Source of the DNA: Stomorhina lunata
Lineage: Eukaryota > Arthropoda > Insecta > Diptera > Rhiniidae
Length of the DNA: 64,000 nt
Assembly (NCBI GenBank): GCA_933228675.1
Contig: OW121743.1
Span: 67,933,708-67,997,707, forward strand
Reading direction: 5' to 3'
The number at the start of each line of letters is the position of its first letter. The first letter of the stretch is position 1. The position numbers and the translations under genes were made by a program. A model generated the notes under the pieces. The model was given only the letters and a program-made list of their open reading frames with translations. It ran no database searches and was not told where the DNA came from. Below are positions 45,765 through 60,312 of the stretch, piece after piece.

Positions 45765-47990
45765 TTTTGAAATATTTCTTATAAAAATAAGAAACTTTTG
45801 AAAAATTTCTTATGAAAATAAGAAAATTAAAAAAAAATTCTTATAAAAATAAGAAAATTAAAAAAAATTCTTATCAAAATATGAACTTTTTGAAAAATTT
45901 CTTATAAAAATAAGAAATTTTTAAAATTTTTTTATAAAAATATGAAATTTTTGAAAAATTTAATATATAAATATCAAATTTTTGAAAAATTTCTTATAAA
46001 AATATAAAAATAAGAAATTTTTTAAAAATTTCTTGTAAAAATCAGAAATTTTTGAAAAATTTCCTATAAAAATTTTTTGAAAAATTTTCTATAAAAATAG
46101 GAATTTTTTTTTTAATTTCCTATTTTTGTAAGAAATATTTTAAAAATTTCCTATAAAAAATTTTTTGAAAAATTTCCTATTTTTATAAGAAATTTTTTAA
46201 AAATTTTTTAAAAGTTTACTATTTGTATAGGAAATTTTTTAAAAATTTCCTATTTTTATAAGATTTTTTTTTAATTTCCTATTTTTATAGGAATTTTTTT
46301 TTAAATTTCCTATTTTTATAGAAATTTTTTTTTAATTTCCTACTTTTATAGGAAATTTTTCAAAAATTTCCTACTTTTTTAGGAAATTTTTCAAAAATTT
46401 CCTACTTTTATAGGAAATTTTTCAAAAATTTCCTATTTTTATAAGAAATTTTTCAAAAATTTCCTATTTTTATAGGAAATTTTTCAAAAATTTCCTATTT
46501 TTATAGGAAATTTTTCAAAAAATTTCCTATTTTTATAAGAAATTTTTCAAAAATTTCCTATAAAAATAGGAAATTTTTCAAAAATTTCCTATTTTAATAG
46601 GAAATTTTTCAAAAATTTCCTAATTTTATAGGAAATTTTTCAAAAATTTCCTATTTTTATAGGAAATTTTTCAAAAATTTCCTATTTTTATAGGAAATTT
46701 TTCAAAAATTTCCTATTTTTATAGGAAATTTTTCAAAAATTTCCTATTTTTATAGGAAATTTTTCAAAAATTTCCTATTTTTATAGGAAATTTTTCAAAA
46801 ATTTCCTATTTTTATAGGAAATTTTTCAAAAATTTCCTATTTTTATAGGAAATTTTTCAAAAATTTCCTATTTTTATAGGAAATTTTTCAAAAATTTCCT
46901 ATTTTTATAGGAAATTTTTCAAAAATTTCCTATTTTTATAGGAAATTTTTCAAAAATTTCCTATTTTTATAGGAAATTTTTCAAAAATTTTTCAAAAAAT
47001 TTTTTATAGGAAATTTTTCAAAAATTTCCTATTTTTATAGGAAATTTTTCAAAAATTTCCTATTTTTATAGGAAATTTTTCAAAAATTTCCTATTTTTAT
47101 AGGAAATTTTTCAAAAATTTCCTATTTTTATAGGAAATTTTTCAAAAATTTCCTATTTTTATAGGAAATTTTTCAAAAATTTCCTATTTTTATAGGAAAT
47201 TTTTCAAAAATTTCCTATTTTTATAGGAAATTTTTCAAAAATTTCCTATTTTTATAGGAAATTTTTCAAAAATTTCCTATTTTTATAGGAAATTTTTCAA
47301 AAATTTCCTATTTTTATAGGAAATTTTTCAAAAATTTCCTATTTTTATAGGAAATTTTTCAAAAATTTCCTATTTTTATAGGAAATTTTTCAAAAATTTC
47401 CTATTTTTATAGGAAATTTTTCAAAAATTTCCTATTTTTATAGGAAATTTTTCAAAAATTTCCTATTTTTATAGGAAATTTTTCAAAAATTTCCTATTTT
47501 TATAGGAAATTTTTCAAAAATTTCCTATTTTTATAGGAAATTTTTCAAAAATTTCCTATTTTTATAGGAAATTTTTCAAAAATTTCCTATTTTTATAGGA
47601 AATTTTTCAAAAATTTCCTATTTTTATAGGAAATTTTTCAAAAATTTCCTATTTTTATAGGAAATTTTTCAAAAATTTCCTATTTTTATAGGAAATTTTT
47701 CAAAAATTTCCTATTTTTATAGGAAATTTTTCAAAAATTTCCTATTTTTATAGGAAATTTTTCAAAAATTTCCTATTTTTATAGGAAATTTTTCAAAAAT
47801 TTCCTATTTTTATAGGAAATTTTTCAAAAATTTCCTATTTTTATAGGAAATTTTTCAAAAATTTCCTATTTTTATAGGAAATTTTTCAAAAATTTCCTAT
47901 TTTTATAGGAAATTTTTCAAAAATTTCCTATTTTTATAGGAAATTTTTCAAAAATTTCCTATTTTTATAGGAAATTCTTCAAAAATTTCC
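45765..47990. repeat. 31-bp hairpin satellite array (about 70 units, very homogeneous core)
   Basis: Unit of 31 bp: GGAAATTTTTCAAAAATTTC plus CTATTTTTATA. Each unit contains an 11-bp arm AGGAAATTTTT and its complement AAAAATTTCCT around a single C. From about 46390 to 47975 the units are almost identical; the main defect is an irregular unit at about 46978-47010. The left edge (45765-46350) is diverged and includes units in other arrangements. Confidence 0.97.
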
Positions 47991-47999
47991 TTTGAAATA

Positions 48000-49470
48000 T
48001 ACATTTTTTTTAAAATATGAATTTTTTACTCAATGTAATTTTCAGCCTCAAGTTTCAAACCGCATCTCATATAAAATTAGATTTCAATATTTATGGCTTT
48101 TAATTATTATTAATATTTAAATCTCCATTTAACTGCCATTAGCCAATTCCCTTTCGAACGTTGATCATTTCTAATTATTCTATACTTTATACATTGATCT
48201 TCAGCAAAATTCCCCATAATCAATTAAATCTGTATATAAAACTAATATTTTATTACATTTTTTTATTCAATTTATTAGGTACAATTTGACAGTTATCGCA
48301 TTAGGAAATCAATAACTATCGCTTATGACTATTATATTCGATTGGTTCGATTGAAGTTCAATCGTTACATTACCTCAAAATTATTACATTCGAAGTGTGA
48401 AAATCCCACTTCAATTATTGATATCAATCAAAAAAGTTAACACATTTTATTTCTTTTTAAATAAACAATAAAAACCGGTAGACAATAATAACATAAATCG
48501 AGCAAACAATTCAATGGACCAACATTTACCTTCACTGACAAGACAAATGGCAGCATCTGAAAAACATTTACCACTTCGATTTGTGTTGAAATCAACTTTA
48601 AATTTCTGACTTCATCACATTTTGGTTTTTGCGCAATTATTTATAAAAAAACACTTTCTCCGGATTTCCAACATGATCCAGTAAAAGTATAATATAGTAT
48701 TTAAAATAAACAATAGGTCTGTTCATGTAACTTAAAGAAAGTACATAAACCAAAACCGAATAAAAAATTCAAACTAAAGCCAAAAATAACATAAATAAAA
48801 GTTCTCCGTTCTGGAAAGCTTTTCTTTAAATTCAGAAAACTTATTAAGTTTTATTTATTCCCGGGAATAGAGCTATTTTAAAGATAACCAGCTCTACCAC
48901 AGAAATCCATAAACAACAAAATCTCCATAAACAGCTGTTGATTGATTTTTGTTAGGCTATTAGGTTTTATTTATACGAGTGTTTCATCTGAGCTTTTTAT
49001 TTTGTATGAGAAATCTCAAGTTGTTTATTGTTAAGCTTTTAAGATGACTTTTGATGGAATTGAGGAAAATACAAATTTGATCAAAAAGTTCAATGACTCT
49101 CTTTTTCTTAGCTTGAAGATCGTAAAAAGAGAAAGACGTTTATTTGTTTGTTTTTTTTTATAATATTAATGATTTACAATTAATATTTGTATAATATTTA
49201 AGATAATAAATATGGAAGTGACAAAGCTTAATAAGTCTAGGCGAAATCTTATTATGTTTGACCATGTTTATGTTAAAAGTAAATTTATGTTTTATGTTAT
49301 AAATTCGTTACGGTTAATGTAGGAATTAATTATAACATAAAATATTGCAAAAACGTACATATTTTATATCATAAATCTACTGATAAAACTGATCATGTGA
49401 AAGTTTGTACAAATACAGTTTTGAAGGTTATGTTAAGTTTACATTAAGAGAAATAGTTAACATTACATTA
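48000..49470. other. AT-rich unique sequence, no gene recognised
   Basis: No ORF over 60 codons and no repeat structure seen. Confidence 0.45.
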
Positions 49471-49477
49471 AAACAAG

Positions 49478-49745
49478 TAAAAGTGTTATATTCGGCTATG
49501 GATAATCTTATGTACCCACCATCATTGTGTTAAATTTAGAAAGATATCTGATGTATCAACGAGGGTGCAGCTTATTCAAAATGTGCACCAAATTCGAAAA
49601 AATTTGTTACTCTTGTTGGTATTGTTGGTAAAATATTTGGACTAAATTCGGTTACAGCAGCTTTATAGTTCAACATTTAAAAGTATCTTAGTGGTTTTAC
49701 TGGTATTTACTTTGAACATAATTTGGTCTTATAACCGGATATAGT
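49478..49745 (-). mobile_element. 3' fragment of the (CTGT)n element family, inverted
   Basis: AGTAAAAGTGTTATATTCGG, TGTACCCACCATC and GGTAAAATATTTGGACTAAA are the reverse complement of the end of the copy at 60960-61085. Only the distal part is present. Confidence 0.65.
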
Positions 49746-49948
49746 CACTTTATATTACTAAGCTGCTAAATATTTTTCGTTGTGACTAATAGTTAGGCCA
49801 AACACATCAATAGTAATATGGCAGGTCCATTTATTTTGTTAGGAGTTCCAAATGCATCCACCATTATAAAGTCTGGACTTAACATTGATTGATAGCTATC
49901 TAATTTATAAACTGAATGTACCTCCAAATCTTTTTAATTGTAGATATA

Positions 49949-52381
49949 ACAAGTAAGAGTGGTATATTCGGCTTTGCCGAATCTTGGATACCCTTCACCA
50001 ATGGTGTTCCAAAAGTACTTAATGTAATTCATAGCAATATTTGGTTATACTAGTATTATATGCAAAGAGTCTTTAAAATTAAGAGTCGGAAAACGAAAAC
50101 CCTTTCGGTGGCGTCATCTAGAATAGTTATGCACCCAAAGGTTAGGTTGGGCAGGTGGCTGATGTCTAGGGAAGCTTCACTTGGGTTCTAAAGTGGTCCC
50201 TTTGTGAAAGATAATGATTACTAGACTACAAGTAGAGAATGTATATTTAAGCCAGCCAGTAGCTTCGAAATAAAATAGACACATATTTTACAAACATTTA
50301 ATAAAGTTTGATAGACCAGATAAACCATGCAGAAAAGATGCTTCAAAATGTAGATGCCCTTAGATTTGCAATAGCACATCGATTTGATAAAGTTTAAGTA
50401 TTCTGACATGCAACCCAAAAACGCTGTGCCCAGTGAGGGTTGTGCACTTTAATTCGTACGAATTATCCAACTAGTAAAAGTTCTTGATTAGTTATGTAAA
50501 ACTCTGAAGTTAGCGGACTGATTTAGGTCAAAGCTTTAACAATGATTGTCAATGTATACAAGCCTTAAAATTATAGGGTATACACTCTTAGTTTTAGATA
50601 CATACGTGAAATATATAGCTTTTGAATGGATGGTTATCAGCTTTGTCGGAAAAGTTTACTTATTAATTTGAAGTTAGTTAATTAATTAAAATGAACACTT
50701 CATCAATAATATTTGGGATGTATAGTTCTTTCGATCTGTCCGATGGATATTTGGAAAGTTTTGCTCTAGTTCTTTGTGCAATTTTAATGTGATTTAATTT
50801 ATCAGCATTAAAGTGATTCCCGGTCGGGGTTATATGGGAGATTTCACTAAATGTGAACCGAGCTCGACCATTTTTAATACCGAACTTTTCAAGAGATCAA
50901 AAATACTTTTGTCAAATGTTGTCCCTCTAGAAAGTTTAGTTTAGGCGCTATTGTCCTGAATATCAATATTGTACAACGTCTTTATACTAAATGTCATCAT
51001 CGTATCTATTATAATTTGTCATTTATTAGCTACTAAGAGATTGCCTTAGGCGAATTTATACGGGATCAATTGTCAAACGTGAACGGATTTCTCCCAATTG
51101 CAATTAAAAAATTTAAATTTTTGTTGATATGTGAGATACTTACATACACATGTAGGTTTTGAACGGATATCATGTAATTAACTGCATTTTTGTACTTCCT
51201 AGGAAGATTACCTAAATATAATTTGATATATAATACATTCTCAAATGTTATCATAATGTTCAAAAGTCAGATACAAAATTAAGATAAATGCAGTGTGTCT
51301 GTCTGCTAAAACCAGATTTGTGGAGCTCCTGAATTGTCCCACCCTGAATTTCAACATTGTCGATCAAAACACCATCGCTTAAACACTAAATTATATCTAC
51401 CACAAATTACAGAATGCATCAGGATTTAGATAATCCCCTGCCAAGGACGCTATTAAACTTCATCAAAATAAACATTCTGAGATATCGACAAAACAGGAGC
51501 TCCAAAAACTTGACTTGAAAAAACTTGAAAAAAGGAAAGACAGGTAGACGGACGGACATGTAGACGGACGGACAAACAAACAGACGGACGGACAGACGGA
51601 CGGAGGTCGCGAAATCGATTCTTGTGCCGATTCTGAGTTGATCGGTACAATTAGAATGGTATTCATAATCAGATTTGTGGAGTATATATATCAGATTTTA
51701 GAAAATCATCCCATAAAGAACGATCTCAAATTTCATCACAATCGGTCCATAAACACCTGAGATATCGCTGAAACAATACTTACAAAATGTAAACAAAATT
51801 TCTTAGACACGTACTTTGGGCAATTTGCTGTACATCAAATGTAGTGTTATGGCGATATCTCAATTGTTTATAGACCGCTTTTGATAAAATTTAATAACGT
51901 GCTTGGCGGGGGAATTTCCTAAAATCTGATATAAAATTTATGTATATCCGTGCTAAAGGAGGATGGTTTTTCCTATTTCTGGATTTCATTTTTTCAACAA
52001 ACATTCTCTAATGCGAACTTTGGGCAATTTGCGATACATCAAATTCAGTGTTTTGGCGATATCTCAGTTGTTTATGGACCGATTTTGGTAAAATTTTACA
52101 GAGTGCTTTGGGAAACTATTTGCTACAATCAGATATATAAAATATTATTACATGTACACCAGGAGTATCTTTTTTCTCTTGTTATTTAAAAGTGTGTTTC
52201 AATCAAAAATTTTTAAATTTTAGATTAGATTAGCCAAAGAACTTTATATTTATTTATTTAATTTTTGGTATTTTTTCGATATTTTCGTTGTTTATAACCC
52301 GATTTTAATTCCTAAAATCTGATATATAATTTATGTAAGTACATCCTCCAGGGGCTTCAAAAACTTGATTTCAACAGACAG

Positions 52382-52435
<54 letters not shown>

Positions 52436-53310
52436 GGACATCGCTTAATCGATTCTCCTCCCGATTCTGAGTCGATCGGTATAATTTTGATGGGGTCTAC
52501 CATCACTAATAAAAAAATTACAAACGGAATCACAAACTTATAATACCCTTTCACCTATTGGTGAAGGGTATAAGAAGGGGATGTTATATATATAAGAACT
52601 ATAGCCAAATGTTGACCGATTGCAATTTTGTGGTCATAGCTATCATAGTTTATAACTTAATAGCTTTTAACTGGCATTTGTGGCATTTTAGTGGTTTTTG
52701 GGAGGGGTTTTTTATATGAAAGCTTAGTCAAATATGGACCGATTCCTATAAAATTTGATATACTGACCAATAGTTGCAAAAAACTTCTCTAGTCTAAATT
52801 TAGTCTTCATAGCTATTACAATTGTATTCAATTTATCAGCATTAATGTGATTCTCGGGACGGGGTTATATGGGACCTTTAACTAAATGTGATCCAATTTT
52901 GAGCATTTTCAATACACAACTTTTTCAAGATATCGAAAAAACTTTTATAAAATCGTGCTTTTATCTTTTATTATCATAGCTGTTATAATTTGTCATTTAT
53001 TAGCAAATAAGCGATTAGCCTAGACGGGGTTATACTGTAGCTATGCTAAATTTCAGTGACCTATATCCTTTCGTTAAGGTTTTATAGTGCCAACAACAGA
53101 CAGACAGTTATACGGACAGACAGACGGACAAACAGACAGACGGATAGACAGACAGACTGACATCGCTCAATCGTCCTAGAATTTCATAAGAATTCAGAAT
53201 GTATATACCATTTGGTTTTTGAGCAAATATTAAGGAAATTACAAACGGAATGACAATCTCAATATACACCCCATTCTTTTTGATGGTGGGTATAAAAAGT
53301 TTTCACAAGA
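49949..53310. mobile_element. Mosaic of nested, diverged short non-autonomous elements
   Basis: An end with a TTCGGCTTTGCCGAA hairpin and ATACCCTTCACCAATGG at 49949-50010. A segment TTTATCAGCATTAAAGTGAT with CGGGGTTATATGGGA at 50800 recurs at 52835. (ACGG)n tracts lie near 51540-51600, 52375-52440 and 53097-53162, the last two followed by CATCGCT. Ends lie near 52571 (ACCTATTGGTGAAGGGTATA) and 53300 (GATGGTGGGTATAAAA). An internal repeat GGGCAATTTGC...TGGCGATATCTCA occurs at 51830 and 52022. Nothing coding. Confidence 0.6.
52375..52440 (+). repeat. (CAGA)n tract in a mini-me-like element
   Basis: Pure CAGA repeats, with two CGGA variants, lead into CATCGCTTAATCGATTCTCC and GATTCTGAGTCGATCGGTAT, the usual order in these elements. 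Confidence 0.85.
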
Positions 53311-53339
53311 AATTGACGTGGTAGTAAAAAACTATCAAA

Positions 53340-54015
53340 TCGGTATTCAGAGTCGTGAAGCAGCACAATAGTGTCATCTTCATTAATAAAGTACCTAGGA
53401 GTTATGATTGACAACCGTTTGAGTTTTAAAACACATATGGAATATGGCTGTAAGAAAGCAACCGGCGTTGTTAACGCATTGACAAGGATGATGCCAAATA
53501 GTGGGGATCCGCGACAAAGCCGCAGGCTACTACTGTTACTAGTTTCAAACTCTGTTTTAATCTACGGAACGCCTATATGGGCGACACAACAAAAGCTTCA
53601 GCCAAAAAAGTCAATATATCTCTATTTAGAAGAAGCTTCTTAAGAACAGCAGCCAGCGTTATATCTGAAACTCTACTAATAGATATTGCAGCTTACAAAC
53701 TTTGCGTTATGTATCATGCCTTAAGTACTAATACCAATTTAGATAGGAGAACTTTGAGGAGAACCGAAATGGCAAAATCCATTCGTAGTTGGCAAGAAAG
53801 ATGGGAGAGCACACAACATGGAAGATGGACCTACAAACTTATTTCTATTATAAACAATTGGATTAGCAGAAGTCATGGGGATTTCAATTACAACCTGGCT
53901 CAATTTTTGTCGGGCCATGGAGATTACAGGAGCTACCTTTATATTTTTGGACTTGATAACACACATTGATATCTAGCGTGTCCTGACGAAGACAAAACCA
54001 CGAACATGTATACTT
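53340..54015 (+). pseudogene. R1-like LINE, 3' part of ORF2, broken
   Basis: Frame 1 (53371-53643) begins LIKYLGVMIDNRLSFKTHME and includes ALTRMMPNSGDPRQSRRLLL and NSVLIYGTPIW, the RT thumb of R1-type LINEs. The line then shifts frame near 53600-53640 and continues in 53640-53967 with SFLRTAASVISETLLIDIAA, QERWESTQHGRWTYKLI and AQFLSGHGDYRSYLYIFG. A stop at 53967-53969 interrupts just before the Cys-rich end (ACPDED). One frameshift and one stop in otherwise good homology suggest a relatively young dead copy. Confidence 0.82.
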
Positions 54016-54099
54016 AATTGCCAATAAAACCAAGTATACCATTTTGATGGTATTGCACTAAATTTTCATAAAATGCTTTTTTTCATAGATGCTTTTTAA

Positions 54100-54285
54100 A
54101 AATCGGATTTTTATTTTTTAGAAAAAAAAAATAACTGTTATTTTTGATTTTTATTTTTTTGAGCAAAATTGACAAATATTTTTATCTTTTATTTTTTCGA
54201 GCAAAAATAACAGTTATTTTTGACTTTTATTATTTCGAGCATGAATGTAAGTTATTTTTCGATTTTTATTTTTTCGAGCATATTT
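54100..54285 (+). repeat. Short tandem repeat of about 39 bp (4 units)
   Basis: TTTATTTTTTCGAGCAAAAA-type units at about 54150, 54188, 54226 and 54266, with AACAGTTATTTTTGA between. Borders directly on the 125-bp satellite. Confidence 0.6.
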
Positions 54286-54289
54286 TCAC

Positions 54290-57245
54290 ATAAAAGTTTT
54301 CAAAAAATTGGGTTTTAGTACGAATTTTGAAAATTTTTTTAGTGATCACAGATTTTGCCCCAAATTGCTCTATCTCTTTTAGTTTCCAAGGAAATCAATG
54401 TTTTATGTTTTCATATAAAAATTTTCAAAAAATTGGGTTTTAGTACGAATTTTGAAAAATTTTTTTTAGTGATGACAGATTTTGCCTCAAATTACTCTAT
54501 CTCTTCTAGTTTCCAAGGAAATCAAAGTTTTATATTTTCATATAAAAATCTTCAAAAAATTGGGTTTTAGTACGAATTTTGAAAATTTTTTTAGTGATCA
54601 TAGATTTTGGCCCAAATTGCTTTATCTCTTCTAGTTTCCAAGGAAATCGAAGTTTTATATTGTCATATAAAAATTTTCAAAAAATTGGGTTTTTGTACGA
54701 ATTTTGAAAATTTTTTTATTGATCACAGATTTTGCCCCAAATTGCTCTATCTCTTCTAGTTTCCAAGGAAATCAAAGTTTTATGTTTTCATATAAAAATT
54801 TTCAAAAAATTGGGTTTTAGTACGAATTTTGAAAATTTTTTTAGTGATCACAGATTTTGGCCCAAATTGCTTTATCCCTTCCAGTTTCCAAGGAAATCGA
54901 AGTTTTATATTTTCATATAAAAATTTTCAAAAAATTGGGTTTTAGTACGAACTTTGAAAATTTTTTTAGTGATCACAGATTTTGGCCCAAATTGCTCTAT
55001 CTCTTCTAGTTTCCAAGGAAATCGAAGTTTTATATTTTCACATAAAAGTTTTCAAAAAATTGGGTTTTTGTACGAATTTTGAAAAATTTTTTAGTGATCA
55101 CAGATTTTGGCCCAAATTGCTCTATCTCTTCTAGTTTCCAAGGAAATCAAAGTTTTATGTTTTCATATAAAAATTTTAAAAAAATTGGGTTTAGTACGAA
55201 TTTTGAAAATTTTTTTAGTGATCACAGATTTTGCCCCAAATTGCTCTATCTCTTCTAGTTTCCAAGGAAATCAAAGTTTTATGTTTTCATGTAAAAATTT
55301 TCAAAAAATTGGGTTTTAGTACGAATTTTGAAAATTTTTTTTGTGATCACAGATTTTAGCCCAAATTGCTCTATCTCTTCTAGTTTCCAAGGAAATCGAA
55401 GTTTTGTATTTTCACATAAAAGTTTTAAAAAAATTGGGTTTTAGTACGAATTTTGAAAATTTTTTTAGTGATCATAGATTTTGCCCCAAATTGCTCTATC
55501 TCTTCTAGTTTCCAAGGAAATCGAAGTTTTATATTTTCATATAAAAATTTTCAAAAAATTGGGTTTTAGTACGAATTTTGAAAAATTTTTTAGTGATCAC
55601 AGATTTTGCCCCAAATTTCTCTATCTCTTCTAGTTTCCAAGGAAATCGAAGTTTTATATTTTCACATAAAAGTTTTCAAAAAATTGGGTTTTTGTACGAA
55701 TTTTGAAAATTTTTTTAGTGATCACAGATTTTGCCCCAAATTGCTCTATCTCTTCTAGTTTCCAAGGAAATCGAAGTTTTATGTTTTCATATAAAAATTT
55801 TCAAAAAATTGGGTTTTAGTACGAATTTTGAAAATTTTTTTAGTGATCAGAGATTTTGGCCCAAATTGCTCTATCCCTTCTAGTTTCCAAGGAAATCGAA
55901 GTTTTATATTTTCATATAAAAATTTTCAAAAAATTGGGTTTTAGTACGAATTTTGAAAAATTTTTTAGTGATCACAGATTTTGCCCCAAATTGCTCTATC
56001 CCTTCTAGTTTCCAAGGAAATCGAAGTTTTATATTTTCACATAAAAGTTTTCAAAAAATTGGGTTTTAGTACGAATTTTGAAAATTTTTTTAGTGATCAC
56101 AGATTTAACCCCAAATTGCTCTATCTCTTCTAGTTTCCAAGGAAATCAAAGTTTTATGTTTTCATATAAAAATTTTCAAAAAATTGGGTTTTAGTACGAA
56201 TTTTGAAAAATTTTTTTAGTGATCACAGATTTCGCCCCAAATTGCTCTATCTCTTCTAGTTTCCAAGGAAATCGAAGTTTTATATTTTCATATAAAAATT
56301 TTCACAAAAATTTTGTTTTAGTACAAATTTTGAAAATTTTTTTATTGATCACAGATTTTTGCCCAAATTGCTCTATCTCTTCTAGTTTCCAAGGAAATCG
56401 AAGTTTTATATTTTCACATAAAAGTTTTCAAAAAATTGGGTTTTTGTACGAATTTTGAAAATTTTTTTAGTGATCACAGATTTTGCCCCAAATTGCTCTA
56501 TCTCTTCTAGTTTCCAAGGAAATCAAAGTTTTATATTTTCATATAAAAATTTTCAAAAAATTGGGTTTTAGTACAATTTTGAAAATTTTTTTAGTGATCA
56601 CAGATTTTGGCGCAAATAGCTCTATCTCTTCTAGTTTCCAAGGAAATCTAAGTTTTATATTTTCATATAAAATTTTTCAAAAAATTGGGTTTAAGTACGA
56701 ATTTTGAAAATTTGTTTGGCCCAAATTGCTCTATCCCTTCTAGTTTCCAAGGAAATCGAAGTTTTATATTTTCATATAAAAATTTTCCAAAAATAGGGTT
56801 TTAGTACGAATTTTGAAAATTTTTTTACTGATCACAGATTTTGACCCAAATTGCTCTATCTCTTCTTATTTATAAGGAAATCGAAGTTTTATATTTTCAT
56901 ATAAAATTTTTACAAAAATTGGGTTTTAGTACAATTTTGAAAATTTTTTTAGTGATCACAGATTTAACCCCAAAGTTTATGTTAAGTTTTATGTTTGCAT
57001 ATAAAAATTTTCAAAAAATTGGGTTTTAGTTCAAATTTTGAAAATTTTTTTAGTGATCACAGATTTTGCCTCAAATTGCTCTATCTCTTCTAGTTTCCAA
57101 GGAAATCGAAGTTTTATATTTTCATATAAAAATTCTCAAAAAATTGGGTTTTAGTACGAATTTTGAAAATTTTTTTAGTGATCACAGATTTTGCTCTAAA
57201 TTGCTCTATCTCTTCTAGTTTCCAAGGAAATTTTATATTTTCATA
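54290..57245 (+). repeat. 125-bp satellite array (about 23 units)
   Basis: AGTTTCCAAGG recurs at 54381, 54508, 54633 and 54758, giving units of 125-127 bp. Each has TAGTTTCCAAGGAAATCGAA, AAAAATTGGGTTTTAGTACG, TTAGTGATCACAGATTTTGC and CAAATTGCTCTATCTCTTCT. Variant monomers with CACATAAAAG occur at about 55039, 55413, 55663, 56038 and 56415. Some units near 56700 and 56960 are shortened. ORFs of 61-79 codons in this region are artefacts. Confidence 0.95.
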
Positions 57246-58106
57246 TATTTTTATATAAAAGTTGACTTGTTCGCATATATAGGCTGAAGGTCGACACATT
57301 CAAGAGACTTTTTTAGAAAATGAAGTGAAGCCTATAAAACAGTTTTTTTTTTGTACATGCCCTACTCCGTCGTACAGAAAGGGACTAACACTATACTATA
57401 ATTTCTTTGGATATGTGGCTAATGTAGATGTTGGCCGACTTTAGAGCTTTTGAAATCGAAACCGATTATATATGATATGCGTTTTGTTCGCTTTCATGGC
57501 AATACAATGGACTTAATGGTCTTATGTTATAGAGTCTTTGGGTAAAGTTAAAGCAATTTAAAAGTAAACAGCAAGGGAACCCCCAAATTATTAAAAAGCT
57601 AAACTGTTATTATTCTACAATCTTTTTTACAAATATTTCATCTTTATTTAGGTAAAAAAAAGGTTATATATTTGAGGGTGTTCATATTTTTCCGAATGCA
57701 CTGTATCATCATTTCACTTATGTCCAAAAATATTTCCAAGATATTGAATGATAAAGTTTCAGTTAACATTTCTAATTATTTTTTTACATTTAACATAATT
57801 CAAATTGATTCCCATAAAAAATATGTTAATTTGCATATAACCAAAATGCAAATAACATAAACGCCCCTCGAAATAAATTCCAACTGGGTAACAATTAATA
57901 TAAAAATTGGCATGTCTTGATTTTATTACACATCATCGCCATAAATTTGCTTTCAGATGAAAGATTCGATTATTTCATACAAACAAAATTAATATTAAGT
58001 TAAAAAAACTAATGAAATTAGTTAGTTAATTGCGCAGATTTTCATAATAGAGACAAAAAAATTAGCAACCCGCTGTTTTTTTATAATTCATAATTTTTCA
58101 TTTCTT
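57246..58106. other. AT-rich intronic sequence, no feature recognised
   Basis: Lies between the satellite and exon 1. No supported ORF. Confidence 0.45.
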
Positions 58107-58123
58107 TCATCGAAAAAACTTAC

Positions 58124-58322
58124 CATTTTTAGTTTTTGTCTTATTATGATAATTAATATTTGACGATTTAAGTTGATGTTGACTTTTCGTTAGTTGAGGA
58201 ATTAAAGTGGCATTTTTCGGGAGATTAACTGAACGATCCTCGAGTGGAAAAGTTGAAGTAGCCGTTAAGGAGCCCAGATATGTGAGGAGTTGTAAATATA
58301 TATAATTTTCAAATTTCACCAT
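58124..58322 (-). CDS. Putative first coding exon of a secreted-protein gene (signal peptide exon)
   Basis: On the minus strand an ATG at 58322 has A at -3 (AATAATGG context). It opens 66 codons plus one base, then meets a strong splice donor: the exon ends ...AATG and GTAAGT follows (GT at 58123-58122). The N-terminus has a short charged region (Lys3, Glu5), then a hydrophobic run YIYLQLLTYLGSLTA at about residues 7-21, as in a signal peptide with likely cleavage near residue 21-24. The rest is polar, with N-glycosylation sequons NAT at residue 37 and NKT at residue 60. Reading past the donor gives only a few codons before a stop. The exon ends in phase 1, which fits the phase of the acceptor at 13260. 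No known domain was recognised. That this is a real exon is inference; the donor, start context and signal-like segment are seen directly. Confidence 0.55.
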
Positions 58323-59317
58323 TATTATATAACAAATTAAAAAATTTTAATGATTTCTTTTACTTATTAATTTGTTAAAGTAATTAATCACAGTTTTTAA
58401 TCTTTTTTTTTTTTTTGTATATATTTTAATTTTATAACAGCCCAGACATTAATAAGAAATTACATATTTCCGCTTTTGTAATACGTAAAGAAAATAACCA
58501 ACTTTGATCATTTGAAGTAAAATTATAAAACATATTCAAAACTTTTTACATCCTGTTTGGGCAAGTTTTTTAAAAATTTTACTTTTTTGAAGATAAGGAT
58601 TAAATTTTTTTAAGATTTTCTTTTTTTATAATTTTTTCCAACCGTTTACATTAATAATATAAAAATGATTGTTAATCTTTGTCGTCAATCATGCGCTTTA
58701 GAAAACAAAAGTCATCAAACTGTTTCGTTCTAAGCTGAGAAAAATTATTTTATATGTTGTAAATTAAGATTTTTCTTTACAAAATTAAGAGCAACATTTC
58801 TATCAGTAGAACTTCTTAAGAGTAAAAATGAATTTTTATTCATTTTCCATTTAAGAGTATTTTACACAAATCTCTCTCAATATTTATCCAAACACTTTAT
58901 GAATGAAAGAGTTCATTTTCTTGCCGCTATTTATCGCAACAGCTGTTTTATAAATTAAAACCGGTAAAAGTTGTAAACAGTTATAGCCGTTTAGTTAGTC
59001 TGAGGCTGGTTTCTGTTTTCTTGTTGTTTCTTTTTAATATATACTTTGTCTTAAACTTGCTAGAGAATACAAAGCTTTTGTTAAAAGTAGCAATTAACGT
59101 GTTTGTTTTACAACTTGTCTATGACTGTTTAAACATTAACTTGTGTTTTTAACAGCTGTCGTTACCGAATTTGTTTCCGGTTCCTGCGAAAAACGGAAAG
59201 TGTTACAAATTTGTTAATTTTAAAAAAACTTAATGATTATAAAATTGATGGATATAAGTGAATTCAGTTAAAATCTTAGTTTATGCCAGTCAATGGCTAA
59301 ATTTCTGTGTTGAGCGA
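58323..59317. other. Upstream region of exon 1, nothing certain
   Basis: If exon 1 is real, the promoter and 5' UTR of the minus-strand gene should lie here or further right. I see no convincing TATA or initiator signal in the AT-rich background. Confidence 0.35.

Positions 59318-60312
<995 letters not shown>

Noticed and set aside
54355..57299. Repeated 60-79 codon ORFs with SLLVSKEI or SISSSFQGN
   Set aside because: Same frame of successive 125-bp monomers; the frame breaks with each indel and monomers contain stops.
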